Part shown: positions 9,299-19,452 of the stretch, one piece after another
Position numbering within the stretch: the stretch's first letter is position 1
Layout of the letters: the number at the start of each line of letters is the position of its first letter
DNA from: Acinetobacter tibetensis
GTDB taxonomy: Bacteria > Pseudomonadota > Gammaproteobacteria > Pseudomonadales > Moraxellaceae
NCBI RefSeq assembly: GCF_023824315.1
Contig: NZ_CP098732.1
Location: forward strand, 3,100,001-3,164,000
Direction of reading: 5' to 3'
Length of the DNA stretch: 64,000 bases
The notes under the pieces: model-generated
What the model was told of the DNA's origin: nothing
The model's input: the letters and a program-made list of their open reading frames with translations, nothing else
Databases searched by the model: none
Made by a program: the position numbers and the translations under genes

Positions 9299-10719
9299 CT
9301 TCTAATTCCTCTAATCCGTCACAAGCCCAGACTTCTGGCATGTGGGGCGGTCGTTTTACTGAAGCGACTGACGCTTTTGTTGCAGAATTTACCGCATCTG
9401 TGCAATTTGACCAACGCTTTTATAAACAAGATATTGCAGGCTCAATTGCCCATGCAACTATGTTAGCAAAAGTTGGCGTACTAACTGAATCTGAACGTGA
9501 TGCCATTACCGAAGGTCTCCGCACCATTCAGGCTGAAATTGAAGCAGGCAATTTCGAATGGCGTATCGACTTAGAAGATGTGCATATGAACATTGAGTCA
9601 CGTCTGACTCAACGTATCGGCATTGCAGGTAAAAAATTACATACGGGTCGTAGCCGTAATGACCAAGTCGCAACGGATATTCGCCTTTATGTGCGTGATG
9701 AAATTGATGCCATTTTAGAACTCTTGGCGAAACTGCAAAAAGGCATTCTATCTTTAGCAGTAAAAAATACTGGCACAATTATGCCGGGCTTTACTCACCT
9801 GCAAACAGCTCAACCTGTAACCTTTGGTCACCACTTATTGGCATGGTTTGAAATGCTGGTGCGTGACTCTGAACGTTTAATTGACTGCCGTAAACGTGTG
9901 AATCGTATGCCGTTGGGTTCGGCTGCTCTTGCTGGGACAACTTACCCAATCGACCGTGCTTATACGGCTGAGCTTCTTGGTTTCGAAGCTGTTTCTGAAA
10001 ACTCACTCGATGCCGTATCGGATCGTGATTTCGGCATTGAATTCAATGCCGCAGCATCACTGATTATGATGCACTTATCTCGTATGTCTGAAGAGCTGAT
10101 TCTATGGACATCTGCACAGTTTAAATTCGTCAATATTCCTGACCGCTTCTGTACTGGTTCTTCAATCATGCCGCAGAAGAAAAACCCAGATGTGCCTGAA
10201 TTGGTTCGTGGTAAAACTGGTCGTGTTTATGGTGACTTAATGAGTTTACTGACCCTCATGAAAGGTCAACCCTTGGCATACAACAAGGACAATCAAGAAG
10301 ATAAAGAACCTTTATTTGACGCGATTGATACCGTACGTGGTTCACTCATGGCATTTGCTGACATGATTCCTGCATTGGTTCCAAACATTGAGATTATGCG
10401 CGAAGCAGCTCTTCGTGGTTTCTCAACCGCGACAGACTTGGCAGACTACCTTGTGAAAAATGGTGTGGCATTCCGTGATGCACACGAAATTGTAGGTAAA
10501 GCCGTTGCACTTGGGGTACAAGAAGGAAAAGATTTATCGGAACTAACACTTGAGCAACTTCAACAGTTCTCTGACTTGATTCAAGCCGATGTATTTGAAA
10601 AAGCACTCACTTTAGAAGCATCAGTGAATGCACGTAACCACATTGGCGGTACCGCACCAGCGCAAGTCGAAGCTGCGATTGCACGCGCCCATGTTCGTTT
10701 AGAAAAACTTTACGCTTAA
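9289..10719 (+). CDS. argH: Argininosuccinate lyase
   Basis: ArgH cleaves argininosuccinate to arginine and fumarate, the last step of arginine synthesis. The 476-residue protein starts with a short Ser/Asn-rich extension and then [17 protein letters not shown]. The family stretches [25 protein letters not shown], the [15 protein letters not shown] region and the fumarase/lyase signature [20 protein letters not shown] are all present, with the catalytic Ser in [10 protein letters not shown]. Its first 10 bp overlap the divergent algZ start. yggX follows 11 bp downstream and may share its transcript up to the terminator at 11026-11055. Confidence 0.97.
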   Translation: MTTSSNSSNPSQAQTSGMWGGRFTEATDAFVAEFTASVQFDQRFYKQDIAGSIAHATMLAKVGVLTESERDAITEGLRTIQAEIEAGNFEWRIDLEDVHMNIESRLTQRIGIAGKKLHTGRSRNDQVATDIRLYVRDEIDAILELLAKLQKGILSLAVKNTGTIMPGFTHLQTAQPVTFGHHLLAWFEMLVRDSERLIDCRKRVNRMPLGSAALAGTTYPIDRAYTAELLGFEAVSENSLDAVSDRDFGIEFNAAASLIMMHLSRMSEELILWTSAQFKFVNIPDRFCTGSSIMPQKKNPDVPELVRGKTGRVYGDLMSLLTLMKGQPLAYNKDNQEDKEPLFDAIDTVRGSLMAFADMIPALVPNIEIMREAALRGFSTATDLADYLVKNGVAFRDAHEIVGKAVALGVQEGKDLSELTLEQLQQFSDLIQADVFEKALTLEASVNARNHIGGTAPAQVEAAIARAHVRLEKLYA

Positions 10720-10730
10720 GGGGTTTCGTA

Positions 10731-11003
10731 ATGTCTCGACAAATATTCTGCCGTAAGTATCAAAAAGAGATGGAAGGCTTAGACTTTGCGCCATTTCCTG
10801 GTGCCAAAGGCGAAGAGTTCTTCAATAATATTTCCAAACAAGCATGGCAAGAATGGTTAAAACACCAAACAACACTAATCAATGAAAAGCGTTTAAATGT
10901 GTTTGAACCTGAAGCCAAGAAGTTTTTAGAAGAACAGCGTGAGAAGTTCTTTAGCAATGACAGCAGTATTGAAACTGCCGAAGGTTGGAAACCAGAAGCT
11001 TAA
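10731..11003 (+). CDS. yggX: Fe(2+)-trafficking / oxidative damage protection protein YggX
   Basis: A 90-residue protein of the YggX family, which protects iron-sulfur clusters and has been linked to iron trafficking under oxidative stress. It has the typical N-terminus ([20 protein letters not shown] with the conserved Cys), [30 protein letters not shown], and the C-terminal [14 protein letters not shown]. The length matches the family. It begins 11 bp after argH and is followed by a strong terminator, so argH-yggX form one unit. Confidence 0.95.
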   Translation: MSRQIFCRKYQKEMEGLDFAPFPGAKGEEFFNNISKQAWQEWLKHQTTLINEKRLNVFEPEAKKFLEEQREKFFSNDSSIETAEGWKPEA

Positions 11004-11025
11004 GTTTTTTTGAATACTAAAAATG

Positions 11026-11055
11026 AAAAGACCAGCCAATTGAGCTGGTCTTTTT
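11026..11055 (+). terminator. Rho-independent terminator after yggX
   Basis: A stem GACCAGC / GCTGGTC (11030-11036 and 11044-11050), extended by AAAA/TTTT, has a 7-base loop and is followed by five T. It lies 22 bp after the yggX stop. Confidence 0.88.
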
Positions 11056-11147
11056 GTATGTATGTTTTTGAATTTTATTAAATTAAGTCCAACTTAAGGC
11101 AAGCATTGGGGTGGCACATTCAATTTCAAGGTTTGAGATATAAAAAG

Positions 11148-11220
11148 CTACATATCCATAAATAAGGCTACATTTGCACACAATATCCTACATGAGTCAT
11201 GTGCAGCATCTCACTATAAT
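11148..11220 (+). promoter_or_regulatory. Candidate regulated promoter with three CTACAT direct repeats
   Basis: A perfect TATAAT -10 hexamer lies at 11215-11220. The position where a -35 would be expected (about 11192-11197) is poor (ATGAGT). Three copies of CTACAT lie at 11148-11153, 11168-11173 and 11188-11193, each exactly 20 bp apart, with the last abutting the -35 position. This is the layout of an activator-dependent promoter; the regulator is unknown. It points into the candidate small RNA at 11227-11315. Confidence 0.5.
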
Positions 11221-11226
11221 GACAAT

Positions 11227-11315
11227 TATAGAGATGGAGACATCTCTGAATATTAAAATAATATCCCCCTATTCATTTTATTCCCAGATTTCCCCCAAAA
11301 TCTGGGATTTTTTTT
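11227..11315 (+). ncRNA. Candidate trans-acting small RNA with two UCCCCC segments
   Basis: About 89 nt are predicted from a start 7 bases after the TATAAT at 11215-11220 to the end of a T tract. The 5' part forms a perfect 7-bp hairpin, AGAGATG / CATCTCT (11230-11236 and 11241-11247), with a GAGA loop that exposes a GGA. An AU-rich linker carries CCCCC at 11265-11269. The 3' end is a 9-bp terminator hairpin (11282-11290 and 11299-11307) whose 8-base loop is itself TCCCCCAA, followed by eight T. No open frame with a ribosome site fits. C-rich single-stranded segments are suited to pairing with G-rich ribosome binding sites; that function is inferred. Promoter, hairpins and U tail are directly visible. 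Confidence 0.6.
11282..11315 (+). terminator. Rho-independent terminator of the candidate small RNA
   Basis: Inverted repeat TCCCAGATT / AATCTGGGA with loop TCCCCCAA and a following run of eight T (11308-11315). No protein gene lies immediately upstream on this strand; yggX already has its own terminator. Confidence 0.8.
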
Positions 11316-11351
11316 AACTTGCTCTACAACTTCGATCACTCTCAATACAAG

Positions 11352-11385
11352 AAAAAAGGCTTATGTAGGTTCAACATAAGCCTTT
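11352..11385 (-). terminator. Rho-independent terminator of phoU
   Basis: A 12-bp perfect stem AAAGGCTTATGT / ACATAAGCCTTT (11355-11366 and 11374-11385) with a 7-base loop has a T run on the minus strand (complement of 11352-11357). It lies about 50 bp after the phoU stop. Confidence 0.82.
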
Positions 11386-11433
11386 AGCAACATTTAACAA
11401 AATAATTTGAATTGTTTTAATATGAAGTAAATC

Positions 11434-12165
11434 TTAACGCTCTTGAACTTTTTCTTCAATTTCGGCCACACTGGTATGTCGAACATCTAAACCTTTGACC
11501 ATATAAATCACTTGCTCAGAAATATTGCGAGCATGATCACCGATACGTTCCAAAGAACGTAAAACCCACATCACGTTAATCACACGAGAAATATGGCGTG
11601 GATCTTCAATCATATAAGTCATTAAAGTACGGGTTGCCGACTGGTATTCACGATCAATATCCGCATCTGCCAACATAACTCGTAGCGCCTGATCCACATC
11701 TAAACGTGCAAAGGCATCCAAAGCATCATGAATCATGACACGAACTTGATTGCCGATATGACGGGTTTCCATATAACCACGCGGGGAACCGCCTTCTTCA
11801 CAAAGGCTCTGCGCAATGCGAGCAATTTTTGCCGCTTCATCACCAATACGTTCTAAATCGGTATTGGCTTTACTCATGGCAATGACCATACGTAAATCAA
11901 TCGCTGCCGGATGACGACGCGCTAAAATTAAAGTCAGGGCTTCATCAATTTCACGTTCATAACGATTGACGGTATTGTCTTGATATTGCACATCAATGGC
12001 TAAGTTCGCATCCGTATCAAGTAAAGCGTGGATTGCATTTGCCACTTGTTGTTCAACCAAGCCACCCATGGTCATAAATTTGGTATTTACAGCCTGTAAA
12101 TCTTCATTAAATTGTGAAGAAATGTGATGGTTTAAAACAGGGTTACTTGGACTCAAAATGAACAC
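11434..12165 (-). CDS. phoU: Phosphate signalling protein PhoU
   Basis: PhoU links the PstSCAB phosphate transporter to the PhoR-PhoB two-component system and represses the phosphate starvation response when phosphate is plentiful. The 243-residue all-helical protein has the two repeats of a PhoU domain: HHISSQFNEDLQAVNTKFMTMGGLVEQQV followed by EREIDEALTLILARRHPAAIDLRMV and NTDLERIGDEAAKIAR, then a second copy ending SLERIGDHARNISEQVIYMVKG. It stands alone here, away from pst genes. An AGCGTTT-type start region lies upstream but no clear Pho box was identified. Confidence 0.95.
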   Translation of the reverse strand: MFILSPSNPVLNHHISSQFNEDLQAVNTKFMTMGGLVEQQVANAIHALLDTDANLAIDVQYQDNTVNRYEREIDEALTLILARRHPAAIDLRMVIAMSKANTDLERIGDEAAKIARIAQSLCEEGGSPRGYMETRHIGNQVRVMIHDALDAFARLDVDQALRVMLADADIDREYQSATRTLMTYMIEDPRHISRVINVMWVLRSLERIGDHARNISEQVIYMVKGLDVRHTSVAEIEEKVQER

Positions 12166-12264
12166 TCCACAACAGCAGTTAAAGACAAACGCTTTCGCTC
12201 AATATTAAAGCATACCTATTATGAACATTTCATGACAACATAAAATCAACAGGAGTGTTTATCG

Positions 12265-13587
12265 TTATTTTTCGACCAACCAGACATTCATTTGCTGCAA
12301 CGCTTGTTCATTCAATTGCCCCACTGCTGCTTTTAAACGCAACACATTCAACACATAGTCATATTTGGCATTTACATAATCTTGTTTGGTTGAAAATGCA
12401 TTGCGCTGTGCCAACAACACATCGACCATAGTTTTTAACCCTTCTTGATATTGCGCCTGAGAAGCCTCTGACACCACTTGGGAAGATTGCATGGCGGCCT
12501 GACGAGCTTCGAGTTTGGCTTGATCGGTTTCAACCTGATAATACGCTTTCTTCACTTCCGTTTGCGCTTTACGAATAGCAGCATCGAGTTGCGCTTCGGA
12601 TTTACGCACATTCACCGCTGCTTTTTGAATAGAACGCTGTGTTCGTCCGCCTGTAAAGGCATTCCAATTCATTTCAATGCCAATCTGGTCAAATTGACCA
12701 TCATTTGACAGCACACTTGAAGGCTGCTGCTGATTATAACCATAGGTCCCGACAGCTTCGAGCTGCGGATAGAGCGCCGCTTTTTCCACCCGTTTTTGAT
12801 CTTCTGCATAGCGTTGTTGTAAACGTGCTTGCTGTATTTCTAAATTGTGGCTGCGGGCCAAATCTTCCCATGCTGTCAATTGGGCGGGGTGAGGCTTTTG
12901 ATAGACAAAATCATCCCGAATAACCGCAAGCTTGTCGCGATAAGGACCAATCAACTGCTGTAATTGTTCTTGTGCCAATAACAATTGCACTTGGGTTGCA
13001 ATACGGTTTGCTCGTGCATTCTGATACTGCGCTTGCGCTTCACTGACATCACTTTTAGCCACCAAACCTTCTCGCAACTTGGCATTCATCATATTCAATT
13101 GCTGCAACAGGGCTTGTTCTTCCTGTAAATATGCTTGCGTTAAACTTTGCTGACGTAACACATCAAAATAACTTTCTGCCACCGTTAAAATATGCTGTTG
13201 TTGCTGTAATTTTAAGGTCACTTCACTTAAGTTGACCGAAGTCTCGACCTGTTTAAAACCTTCCCATGCATCCCAACGAAACAAGGGTTGTCGGGCAGTA
13301 ACTGCAACCTGATGAGTCGTGGTGGCCGAAGGAATCTCTAAGGAAGATTGCGATGTATCTGAATTCTGCTGTGATTTTCGGGTGCTACTGGCTGAAACCG
13401 TGATCGTTGGCAATAAATTGCCTTTGGCAATGCCTAAATTGAGCTGATCTGCTTCGTATTGCAGCTTATTGGCTTGCCAATTTGGATCGGTCTGTTGCGC
13501 CCTCGCATATGCTTGCACCAAATCCAAAGCATGTGCTTCAGCCATGTGAAAACTTAAAGACAAACCGAGCAACCAAAGTTTCTTCAT
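12265..13587 (-). CDS. TolC-family outer membrane efflux/secretion channel
   Basis: A 440-residue outer membrane factor, predicted to form the trimeric channel of a type I secretion or drug efflux pump. The signal peptide (MKKLWLLGLSLSFHMAEAHA) is followed by DLVQAYARAQQTDPNWQANKLQYEADQLNLGIAKGNLLP, the typical opening of TolC, and by a second repeat ending in ETDQAKLEARQAAMQSSQ and YQEGLKTMVDVLLAQRN. The start at 13587 has AGGGA just upstream; a frame opening 31 codons earlier would put extra residues before the signal peptide. No inner membrane partner is encoded nearby, so it may serve several pumps, as E. coli TolC does. Confidence 0.88.
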   Translation of the reverse strand: MKKLWLLGLSLSFHMAEAHALDLVQAYARAQQTDPNWQANKLQYEADQLNLGIAKGNLLPTITVSASSTRKSQQNSDTSQSSLEIPSATTTHQVAVTARQPLFRWDAWEGFKQVETSVNLSEVTLKLQQQQHILTVAESYFDVLRQQSLTQAYLQEEQALLQQLNMMNAKLREGLVAKSDVSEAQAQYQNARANRIATQVQLLLAQEQLQQLIGPYRDKLAVIRDDFVYQKPHPAQLTAWEDLARSHNLEIQQARLQQRYAEDQKRVEKAALYPQLEAVGTYGYNQQQPSSVLSNDGQFDQIGIEMNWNAFTGGRTQRSIQKAAVNVRKSEAQLDAAIRKAQTEVKKAYYQVETDQAKLEARQAAMQSSQVVSEASQAQYQEGLKTMVDVLLAQRNAFSTKQDYVNAKYDYVLNVLRLKAAVGQLNEQALQQMNVWLVEK

Positions 13588-13823
13588 TCTTATCCCTGAT
13601 TCAAACCGTTTCATATTGTATGTAACGTCATAAGCCCCTACAAACTCTGCTAAATTAACGTGATCAGTGCAATTTTGCACGGGTTTTAACCGTAATCACC
13701 TGCTAAAACAGCTCAGGTTTAGTAACCAAACTCCCTCACAATAGTACAAACCTAAAGCAATATTTCGGCTTAGAATAAAGCCTTGCTCCCTGCTTATCTT
13801 TTAGGTTTACATTCTTAACGGCT

Positions 13824-14897
13824 GTGAAATTCAAGTTTATGCTTTTATTCAAACCCTGTTTTCTCTTGTTGTGTGGCATCTTGCTGAGTGCTTGTCAGCA
13901 ACCAGAATCTCAAGTTGCTCAAGAACAACCCCCCAAACAGCAACAACAAGAAATTACAGTTGATTTAACTGAAATGTGCAAAAACCTGAAAAAGAATATG
14001 TTGGAAATTAATAATCAACGCACCACCTTTGCCCTCGAAGAAATTAATCAAGATTTAAAAGTCTGCCTACCCCTTTTGAAACTGCGTGAACAAAAAGAGT
14101 TGCTGGAACTTTCTGGCACCATGTATGACAACTTTTTGCAAATTGAACGCACTCCACAACAACAATTGGCTTTTGAGCAATATGCTTTTGATATGGCACA
14201 ACATCCCACTATTCAGCAAAGTCATTTTGAACAATTCTCCTTGCGCGACCAATATCTAATTAAGCATCAAGGACAGGCCTATATTGAATTAATGGACCAA
14301 GGTGAAGGAATGCTCGCTTACCGCCGTAGCCCTCAATATTTAGCGATTGTTTTTGCACCGTATATGCCCGAAGCAGAAAAAGCGTTTATGACTGAACTAG
14401 CACAACAAAATACACAAGTGCCTTTTCTTGATGGAGCACTCACCATTGACCCTCAAGAAATCGTTATCCGTGCCTTATTCTGGGAAAATTATCTACAGCA
14501 ATATCCACGCAGTAGCTATCATCGTGACGCAGAGTATCTCTTACAGATGTACACGCATTTCTTATTTAAAGGCATGAATAACGCTCCAGTCTCAGAAAGT
14601 TATCACGATCAAAATGCCATTCACAGTAGCAGTCTATTTGAAATTGAAAAACTGGCGAAACTCAAGCACTCCCATCTGGCATGGCAAGCACAACGTTTCC
14701 TGCAATTTCTAGAGTTATCGGAACAACAACGCAACGTCCAAATTCCTGTACAACTGAGCCCACAGCAAAAACAATCTGGGCAAAGCAATTTACAGACGTT
14801 AAAACAATTAGATCAATTTCTAGGTCTACCTGAGCTGAATACACGTTCGCCTCGCGACTGTTTCAGCGATGCGATTTGTCTTCCATCAGCAAAATAA
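13824..14897 (+). CDS. Putative lipoprotein of unknown function
   Basis: A 357-residue protein with a lipoprotein signal peptide: hydrophobic FMLLFKPCFLLLCGILLSAC with lipobox LSAC and acylated Cys24, followed by Gln at +2, compatible with outer membrane sorting. After a Gln-rich linker comes an all-helical region with no motif I recognise (for example FEQYAFDMAQHPTIQQSHFEQFSL and LFWENYLQQYPRSSYHRDAEYLLQMYTHFL, the latter resembling a TPR-like helix pair). It contains a conserved-looking CFSDAICLP near the C-terminus. It lies alone between the divergent TolC-like gene and the thiC riboswitch. Probably a conserved Acinetobacter envelope protein; no function is proposed. Confidence 0.7.
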   Translation: MKFKFMLLFKPCFLLLCGILLSACQQPESQVAQEQPPKQQQQEITVDLTEMCKNLKKNMLEINNQRTTFALEEINQDLKVCLPLLKLREQKELLELSGTMYDNFLQIERTPQQQLAFEQYAFDMAQHPTIQQSHFEQFSLRDQYLIKHQGQAYIELMDQGEGMLAYRRSPQYLAIVFAPYMPEAEKAFMTELAQQNTQVPFLDGALTIDPQEIVIRALFWENYLQQYPRSSYHRDAEYLLQMYTHFLFKGMNNAPVSESYHDQNAIHSSSLFEIEKLAKLKHSHLAWQAQRFLQFLELSEQQRNVQIPVQLSPQQKQSGQSNLQTLKQLDQFLGLPELNTRSPRDCFSDAICLPSAK

Positions 14898-15023
14898 TTT
14901 GCGCTATTTTCCATTCTTTTTCATACAACCCACAACAACAATAAGTCCTTTTTCATCGCTGACGAATGTCATGAAATATGCATGGGCATTTCCCAGATTG
15001 CATGCTACCATTTGTCCTAGCTT

Positions 15024-15131
15024 GACGGAGCGCGAGTAATCCCTCGCTGAGATTGTGTAGTTCTAAACATGAGCACAAGTACCGTTGAACCTGATCAGGT
15101 TAACACCTGCGTAGGAATCAAGCGCTCCCTA
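15024..15131 (+). promoter_or_regulatory. TPP riboswitch (THI element) upstream of thiC
   Basis: The closing helix GGAGCGC (15027-15033) pairs with GCGCTCC (15122-15128). Between them are the THI-box signatures CTGAGA near 15047 and ACCGTTGAACCTGATCAGG from 15081, with TTAACACCTGCGTAGGAA after it. This is the conserved thiamine pyrophosphate aptamer. A hairpin with arms TCTGGT (15152-15157) and ACCAGA (15179-15184) downstream may be part of the expression platform. The thiC Shine-Dalgarno (AAGGA) lies at about 15231-15235. The rest of the 345-bp gap between the lipoprotein gene and thiC holds no other gene. Confidence 0.93.
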
Positions 15132-15212
15132 AAACTGTCGCCCTCCGTCTATCTGGTGAATTTACTATTAAAATTTAAACCAGAAGACCAGCCAAGTTTT
15201 GGTCGTGCTTGA

Positions 15213-17138
<1,926 letters not shown>

Positions 17139-17213
17139 TTGGCTAAAAAAATATTGGTGTTCAGAAAAAACTCCGTTAGGATGAAATAGTCATTTTCATC
17201 CTGACCGAGCTTT

Positions 17214-17834
17214 ATGAATATTATTAAACGAGCAACGTATAATAGCGACGAAGTAGACATTCTTTCTCGAGAATATTTATTTCGCGGCTTTATTCAGGTT
17301 GAAAAAGTCAGTCTCAAACATCGTTTATTTCAACGAAGCGACTATACCTCTGTTATTCATCGGGAATTAATTCAACGTCCCGAAGCGGCAGGGGTTTTAA
17401 TTTATAATGACCATCAACAAAAATTCGCTTTAATTGAACAGTTTCGTATTGGTGCAATGGATGACCAAGATTCGCCTTGGCAACTGGAAGTCATTGCTGG
17501 CGTACTCGATGGCGATGAATCACCTGAAAGCTGTATACGACGCGAAAGCCTTGAAGAATCAGGCTGTGAGTTACAACAGTTAGAGCACCTATTTAGCTTT
17601 TATCCTTCTGCTGGAGCCTGTGCAGAGCTTTTTCATCTGTATAGTGCAGAAGCAGAACTTCCTGAGCAAGGCGGAATATTTGGCGTTGCTGATGAAGGCG
17701 AGAATATTCAATTACATATCCTTGATTATGCCGACATACGTAGCCTACTGACCAACGGTCGGCTCAGAAATGCGCCTGTCATTATGGCATTGCAATGGTT
17801 AGAACAACATATTAAAACCATAAGGAATGTCTAA
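17214..17834 (+). CDS. nudF: ADP-ribose pyrophosphatase (Nudix hydrolase)
   Basis: A 206-residue Nudix hydrolase that should cleave ADP-ribose to AMP and ribose 5-phosphate. The Nudix box reads GVLDGDESPESCIRRESLEE followed by SGC, fitting GX5EX7REUXEEXGU. A Pro 15 to 17 residues after the box (FYPSAGACAELFHLYSAE) and the N-terminal region VSLKHRLFQRSDYTSVIHREL agree with the NudF subgroup. Its stop lies 10 bp before the preferred cpdA start. nudF followed by cpdA is the same order as in E. coli, which supports the name. Confidence 0.92.
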   Translation: MNIIKRATYNSDEVDILSREYLFRGFIQVEKVSLKHRLFQRSDYTSVIHRELIQRPEAAGVLIYNDHQQKFALIEQFRIGAMDDQDSPWQLEVIAGVLDGDESPESCIRRESLEESGCELQQLEHLFSFYPSAGACAELFHLYSAEAELPEQGGIFGVADEGENIQLHILDYADIRSLLTNGRLRNAPVIMALQWLEQHIKTIRNV

Positions 17835-17844
17835 GGGGACGGAC

Positions 17845-18654
17845 ATGACTTTGAAACAACCACATGATCAACAGCAAGACTGGACCATCATACAAATTTC
17901 AGATACACATTTAATGAATCAGGATGATTTAGAATTTGTGCATATGAATCCTGAGCAAAGTTTTCATCGCGTGATGGCTCAAATTCAACATGAATATCCA
18001 CACGCTCACGCGCTGATTCATACCGGTGATTTGGCGCAGGTTCCTGTGTCTGAAACCTATCAACGCTACCTCGATTTTATGCAAACTACAGGGTTCCAAT
18101 ACTACCAAGTGCCCGGCAACCATGATAGTGAGGAATTCTTTCCATTTCATGACCAGCAAAATAAAGTGCATGCCATTCCTATGGGAAATTGGTGTTTAGT
18201 GCTGCTCAATAGTGCCGTCAAAGGAAAAATTGATGGCTGGATTGATACAGAACAACTGAAACAACTGGATCACATTCTCAGTCTCCATGCCAAGCAATAT
18301 ATTTTAATTGCCTGCCATCATCATCCCTTTGAAATGCAGTCCCGTTGGATTGATCAGCATATTCTAAAAAATACTGAACATCTGACCGACGTCTTGGCTA
18401 AACACTCGAATGTCAAATTGGTGTTATGTGGTCATGTGCATCAAGCTTCGGAAAATCAATGGCATGGAATTCATTTCCTTTCCACTCCATCGACCTGTGT
18501 ACAATTTAAACCCCATAGCGATGATTTTGCCCTCGACGATGAAGCCCCCGGCTATCGCGTCGTACAATTAAAAGCCAATGGCGAGTTTACAACTCAAGTG
18601 CATCGTACGCAGTTCATACAGAAAAAAATAAATATTGAAATTACAGGCTACTAA
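17845..18654 (+). CDS. cpdA: 3',5'-cyclic AMP phosphodiesterase CpdA (class III metallophosphoesterase)
   Basis: A 269-residue binuclear metallophosphoesterase expected to hydrolyse cAMP and so tune CRP-type signalling. All metal-binding motifs are visible: ISDTHL, HTGDLAQ, GNHD, ACHHHPFEM and GHVHQA. The start at 17845 is preferred because AAGGGGA lies six bases upstream; an in-frame ATG at 17827 would overlap nudF by 8 bp and has no suitable spacing. It is co-transcribed with nudF. Confidence 0.9.
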   Translation: MTLKQPHDQQQDWTIIQISDTHLMNQDDLEFVHMNPEQSFHRVMAQIQHEYPHAHALIHTGDLAQVPVSETYQRYLDFMQTTGFQYYQVPGNHDSEEFFPFHDQQNKVHAIPMGNWCLVLLNSAVKGKIDGWIDTEQLKQLDHILSLHAKQYILIACHHHPFEMQSRWIDQHILKNTEHLTDVLAKHSNVKLVLCGHVHQASENQWHGIHFLSTPSTCVQFKPHSDDFALDDEAPGYRVVQLKANGEFTTQVHRTQFIQKKINIEITGY

Positions 18655-18807
18655 CTTTTCATTTCATTTTATTTCCATTATGTTATGGCTGCTAAATAAA
18701 AGGTGATAGCTTAAATCGAAACATCAAAGACTATCCAGAATTGAAAAAAGTCTATATGATGACGACCCCTGTGGAACAATCTCCGCATGGGCGGTAGATA
18801 AAAACAC

Positions 18808-18837
18808 TTGCATATCACCATATTTTTTGCGTATAGA
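18808..18837 (+). promoter_or_regulatory. Candidate sigma-70 promoter of dksA
   Basis: TTGCAT (18808-18813) and TATAGA (18832-18837) are separated by 18 bp, about 30 bp upstream of the dksA start. Both hexamers are close to consensus. Confidence 0.4.
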
Positions 18838-18865
18838 TGTACGTATATGATGAGGAATGCCCTAT

Positions 18866-19393
18866 ATGGCGAATGATAACCAAACCCAAGTCTTGGATGA
18901 ACATACAGATGTTGTAGATGACAAATCTACCAAGCGCGTACGTAAAGCAAAGCCGAAGGCAACTGAAGGTGGTTCTACTGCAAGCTTATTTGGTATTGAA
19001 CCTTATCAGCCAAAAAAGAATGAAGAATACATGTCTGAAGGACAGCTTGAACACTTCCGCCTGATTTTATTGGCATGGAAAAAAGAGCTCATGTCTGAAG
19101 TGGATCGTACCCTCAACACCATGCAAGATGAAAATACAGCATTGCCTGACGTCAATGACCGCGCAACGCAAGAAGAAGAATTTGCAATTGAATTAAGAAC
19201 ACGTGACCGTGAGCGCAAATTGATTCGTAAAATCGAACAATCGATTGAAGCAATCAAGAATGATGATTACGGTTTCTGCGAAACATGTGGTATCGAAATT
19301 GGTTTACGCCGTTTAGAAGCACGCCCAACCGCAACGCTTTGTATCGATTGCAAAACTTTGGCTGAAATCAAAGAGAAGCAAAACAACGGTTAA
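18866..19393 (+). CDS. dksA: RNA polymerase-binding transcription factor DksA
   Basis: DksA binds the secondary channel of RNA polymerase and works with ppGpp in the stringent response. The 175-residue protein has a variable basic N-terminal extension, the coiled coil with the DxxDxA tip (PDVNDRATQEEEFAIELRTRDRERKL), and the four-Cys zinc finger CETCGIEIGLRRLEARPTAT followed by LCIDC. The start at 18866 (MANDNQ) is preferred: GAGG lies ten bases upstream, whereas the ATG at 18857 follows it almost directly. gluQ follows at 19453, the conserved dksA-gluQ pair. Confidence 0.96.
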   Translation: MANDNQTQVLDEHTDVVDDKSTKRVRKAKPKATEGGSTASLFGIEPYQPKKNEEYMSEGQLEHFRLILLAWKKELMSEVDRTLNTMQDENTALPDVNDRATQEEEFAIELRTRDRERKLIRKIEQSIEAIKNDDYGFCETCGIEIGLRRLEARPTATLCIDCKTLAEIKEKQNNG

Positions 19394-19452
19394 GTATGTT
19401 ATTCAATAATCCTCCCCTAACCCCTTCCTTACAACAGAAGGGGGACAACAGG

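Noticed and set aside
11148-11193. CTACAT repeats as a CRISPR remnant
   Set aside because: The repeat unit is only 6 bp, spacing is 20 bp, spacers are not unique-length spacers, and there are no cas genes.
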